Part shown: positions 61,627-64,000 of the stretch, piece by piece | Position numbering within the stretch: the first letter of the stretch is position 1 | Layout: each line of letters starts with the position of its first letter | Source: Lumbricus rubellus | Lineage: Eukaryota > Annelida > Clitellata > Crassiclitellata > Lumbricidae | Assembly (NCBI GenBank): GCA_945859605.1 | Contig: OX243816.1 | Span: forward strand, 26,127,699 to 26,191,698 | Length of the DNA: 64,000 nt | Direction of reading: 5' to 3' | Notes under the pieces: generated by a model | Databases searched by the model: none | Seen by the model: the letters and a program-made list of their open reading frames with translations, nothing else | Told to the model about the DNA's origin: nothing | Position numbers and translations under genes: made by a program

Positions 61627-62846
61627 CACCGTGATTCAAAAAAAGTAAGCCAAATTATTTTTCGTATATCTCTAAAGCCTGATAACGTACCATGCTAAAA
61701 TTGTCCAAATATTTAGAGAAGTGGACCAAGAATATGATTCCAAAATTTTATGAGATAAAGTTGAACGGATAAAAAGATATGAATATTCAAACTTCATATA
61801 CCGAAATTCCAGTTTACAAGCAATTTTCTGTTAGATTCAATAACTATAAGTCAGACTTTTTCTTATATCTCTAATGCCTGATGATTAATCATCGTAAAAT
61901 TGTCCAGATATGTAGAGAATTTAACTAACAATAAGTCTCCAACAGTATGGTTTGCTTATTTGATTAATTAAGATGCTCAAAATGTCCTACTCCTGCTTGC
62001 ACGCAAGCCTGGAAGCGCTGGCGCCATACATTGGGCAACAGCATCGTCGATTATCTTCTGGTCCAGGCCATCCCACACTTCCAACAAGCGTTGCTTCAGA
62101 TGGTTTATATCATGTCTGCTAGACTTGGTCTTGCATCATACACGCTCCACACTTTATAGTCGTCAGGATTCAAATCTGAGCTTTCGGAGGCCATAATGTG
62201 GGAGAAATGAAGTCTGGCGTCTCTTTTGTCAGCATTTCTATGGTTTCCTTGGTTCTGTGGGCTGGTGCTGTTCTGTTGTAAAAGAATACAGCCTTCTGGG
62301 GCTATAGATTTCTGATAACAGGTGGAAGATGTTGTGACAGCAGAACATTGCGATAATATACTCCCTTAATTTTACTCCAGGATCACTGAAGATCACAATA
62401 ATTGGGAACTATCAAGCATCGAAACCGCAACAAACACCATAACAGACTTGCTGAAAACTGACATTTCTGGAGATGAAGTTGAAATATTCATATCTTTCTA
62501 TCCTTTGAAATTTATGACCTGATATTTTGGAATCCTATTCTTGGTTCCATTCTCTAAATATCTGGAAAAGTTTAGTAAGATCAATTATCAGGCATTGGAA
62601 ATGTAAGAAAAACAGTTTAGCTTACTTTTGATTGAATCTGTCACAACATTCCTTGTAAACTGCAACTTCAGCATATGAAGTTTAACGATTCACATCTTTT
62701 TATCCGTTCAACTTTATCTCATGAAATTTTGGAATCATATTCTTGGTCCACTTCTCGAAATATCTGGAAAATGTTTAGCGTGGTACGTTATCAGGCATTA
62801 GAGATATACGAAAAATAATTTGGCTTACTTTTTTTGAATCACGGTG
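61627..62846 (-). mobile_element. Mariner-type element (CACCGTGATTC family), copy 2
   Basis: Ends CACCGTGATTCAAAAAA and TTTTTTGAATCACGGTG, TA on both sides. The - strand interior (about 62,295 down to 61,990) shows TPDFISPTLWPPK, KVWSV and HLKQRLLEVWDGLDQKIIDD in shifting frames, a decayed mariner transposase 3' half. Longer than copy 1, which lacks part of this. Confidence 0.8.
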
Positions 62847-62849
62847 TAT

Positions 62850-63430
62850 GTAGGCTTGCATTCCAATATTCACATGTTGTGCCAAGCCATGGTCTCTATA
62901 ATTAATCAACATGTCATGATGCTGTTCAACTGATAATATTAGTAATTGCCTTTATCTCAGTGGTGTGCAATTGCTTCTTCGTTTGCACATCCAAAAATCA
63001 AAAAAATATATCAGACTAACCTATTTAAATTTATGTTCTTATTTTTATATATAAAAAATTCATTGGGGTAAATGCCCTCTTGCCCAGTGGTTAAAGTGGT
63101 TTGGGTGAACACTGAACAGTGGGAACGCTGATGAAGTTTTATTGGAATGCATGTGTTTCTGGTTCCATCATGATGAGCAGTGGGAACGCAAGCCAAGAAT
63201 TTAAAGAGCAGTGGGAACGCCGTTCCCTCCAACTTATTATAAACCCTGCTCTTGCCCCAACATACGGACACCCATGACTTGTGGTAGGAACTAGGAACAG
63301 CTAAAACTCTAACTACATATTCGTTTAGTCGTGGCAAAATACAGTGGCATGTTCTGCCCAGAAACCGAGTCAGCGAGTCAATCTTTCGAGTTCAAGTAGG
63401 CTAAGCAGAAAATTGGTCTTGAGTTGGACT
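62850..63430. other. Gene-free stretch
   Basis: Contains three GCAGTGGGAACGC-like direct repeats near 63,115-63,220 and a tRNA-head-like TTGCCCAGTGGTTAAAGTGG at 63,081-63,100 without a clear B box. No gene recognised. Confidence 0.45.
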
Positions 63431-63439
63431 CGAGTCTTG

Positions 63440-63660
63440 TCAAACCCTGTGGGGCGTGGTGGTGTCATTTCCTTGGAGCCGGAAGGTTTGAGGTTCGAAT
63501 CCACCTCAAGTGACCGTGCAGGGACCTTGAGCAAGTCCTTCATTCACAATTGCTCAGCGCTTCGGCGTGAAACTCCGATGCAGTGTCCGCGCTGCATTCG
63601 GGAGCGCCTCTGAGTAGAAACTTGAAGGGGTGCTATAACAAGTGCACATACAAACAAACA
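63440..63660 (+). mobile_element. tRNA-derived SINE with LINE-type tail
   Basis: The head GGGGCGTGGTGGTGTCATTT is A-box-like, and GAGGTTCGAATCCACC is a near-consensus pol III B box. A central GGGACCTTGAGCAAGTCCTT domain follows. The 3' tail GGGAGCGCCTCTGAGTAG and GGTGCTATAACAAGTG is the same tail found at the ends of the LINE fragments in this window. A short CAAA tract ends it. Confidence 0.75.
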
Positions 63661-64000
63661 AATTTAATCGCTGCAAAGAATATATAGGATTGGCAGATTG
63701 CCAACCTAGTTGACCAAGGTCAACAAATCAATTACTATGCTCTGTGTTGGTAGTGGCTAACCTTTAAGTTTCAGGTTGTTTTATGATGAGCTTGTTACAG
63801 TTAATTAGTTGTCTGAATGTGTGATAGCTAGATATGACTGCAAATACCAATATTCCATGTACGATGTAAGCCTTTTATCCACTCTGGCCATGAAAAACAT
63901 GTTGGCTTGACCAATTCTAGGCCTACTAGTAAACTGGTAATAATGCAGCTGCAGAAATCAGGGAATAACTCAGAAATGATGAAGAAAGTTTTTGACAAGT

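Noticed and set aside
63081..63100. tRNA gene or SINE head
   Set aside because: An A-box-like string is present but no B box or cloverleaf follows.

Overview
This is a metazoan nuclear-genome window. It is AT-rich, has large introns, and is crowded with DNA transposons, LINE/SINE fragments and simple repeats. There is no bacterial-style gene organisation. Two genes can be reconstructed exon by exon with matching splice phases. One is a PBC-class TALE homeobox gene (PBX/extradenticle family) on the + strand: eight coding exons between 35,708 and 50,366 give 375 codons, and the extreme C-terminus is not securely located. The other is a CFAP157-like ciliary coiled-coil gene on the - strand: nine exons between 26,970 and 13,084 give a model of 461 residues, with the last exon tentative. 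CFAP157 implies an animal with motile cilia or flagellated sperm. The transposon spectrum (Tc1/mariner, hAT, TTAA-target elements, a Helitron-like element, CR1/L2-like LINE tails and a tRNA-headed SINE) would suit many aquatic invertebrates. I cannot name the species.

Layout. 1-12,900: no gene recognised; a Helitron-like element, a mariner-type element with a transposase remnant, two hAT-type elements, a LINE tail with a CATA tract. 13,000-27,000: CFAP157 on the - strand. Its introns hold three unrelated minisatellites, several mariner relics and LINE pieces. 27,000-35,700: the interval between the divergently oriented genes, with three hAT-type elements with 8-bp duplications, SINEs, LINE tails, a ~525-bp foldback palindrome and a large TTAA-flanked element. 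A CpG-richer stretch at 29,700-30,800 may hold promoter elements. 35,700-51,000: PBX, with introns containing tiny TTAA-flanked palindromes, a second large TTAA element, hAT elements and a perfect 63-copy ATG repeat. 51,000-64,000: no secure exon; a minisatellite, mariner and hAT copies (one hAT nested in another), and a SINE. This part is either the last PBX intron or intergenic.

The most unusual signal is in CFAP157. Two of its minisatellites appear to be amplified exon-intron junctions. The 15-bp array abutting exon 5 repeats a consensus 5' splice donor about 15 times, in frame, so every possible donor choice preserves the reading frame and adds a multiple of five residues. The 55-bp array next to exon 2 repeats the exon end plus a weakened donor. 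A LINE has inserted inside the first array.
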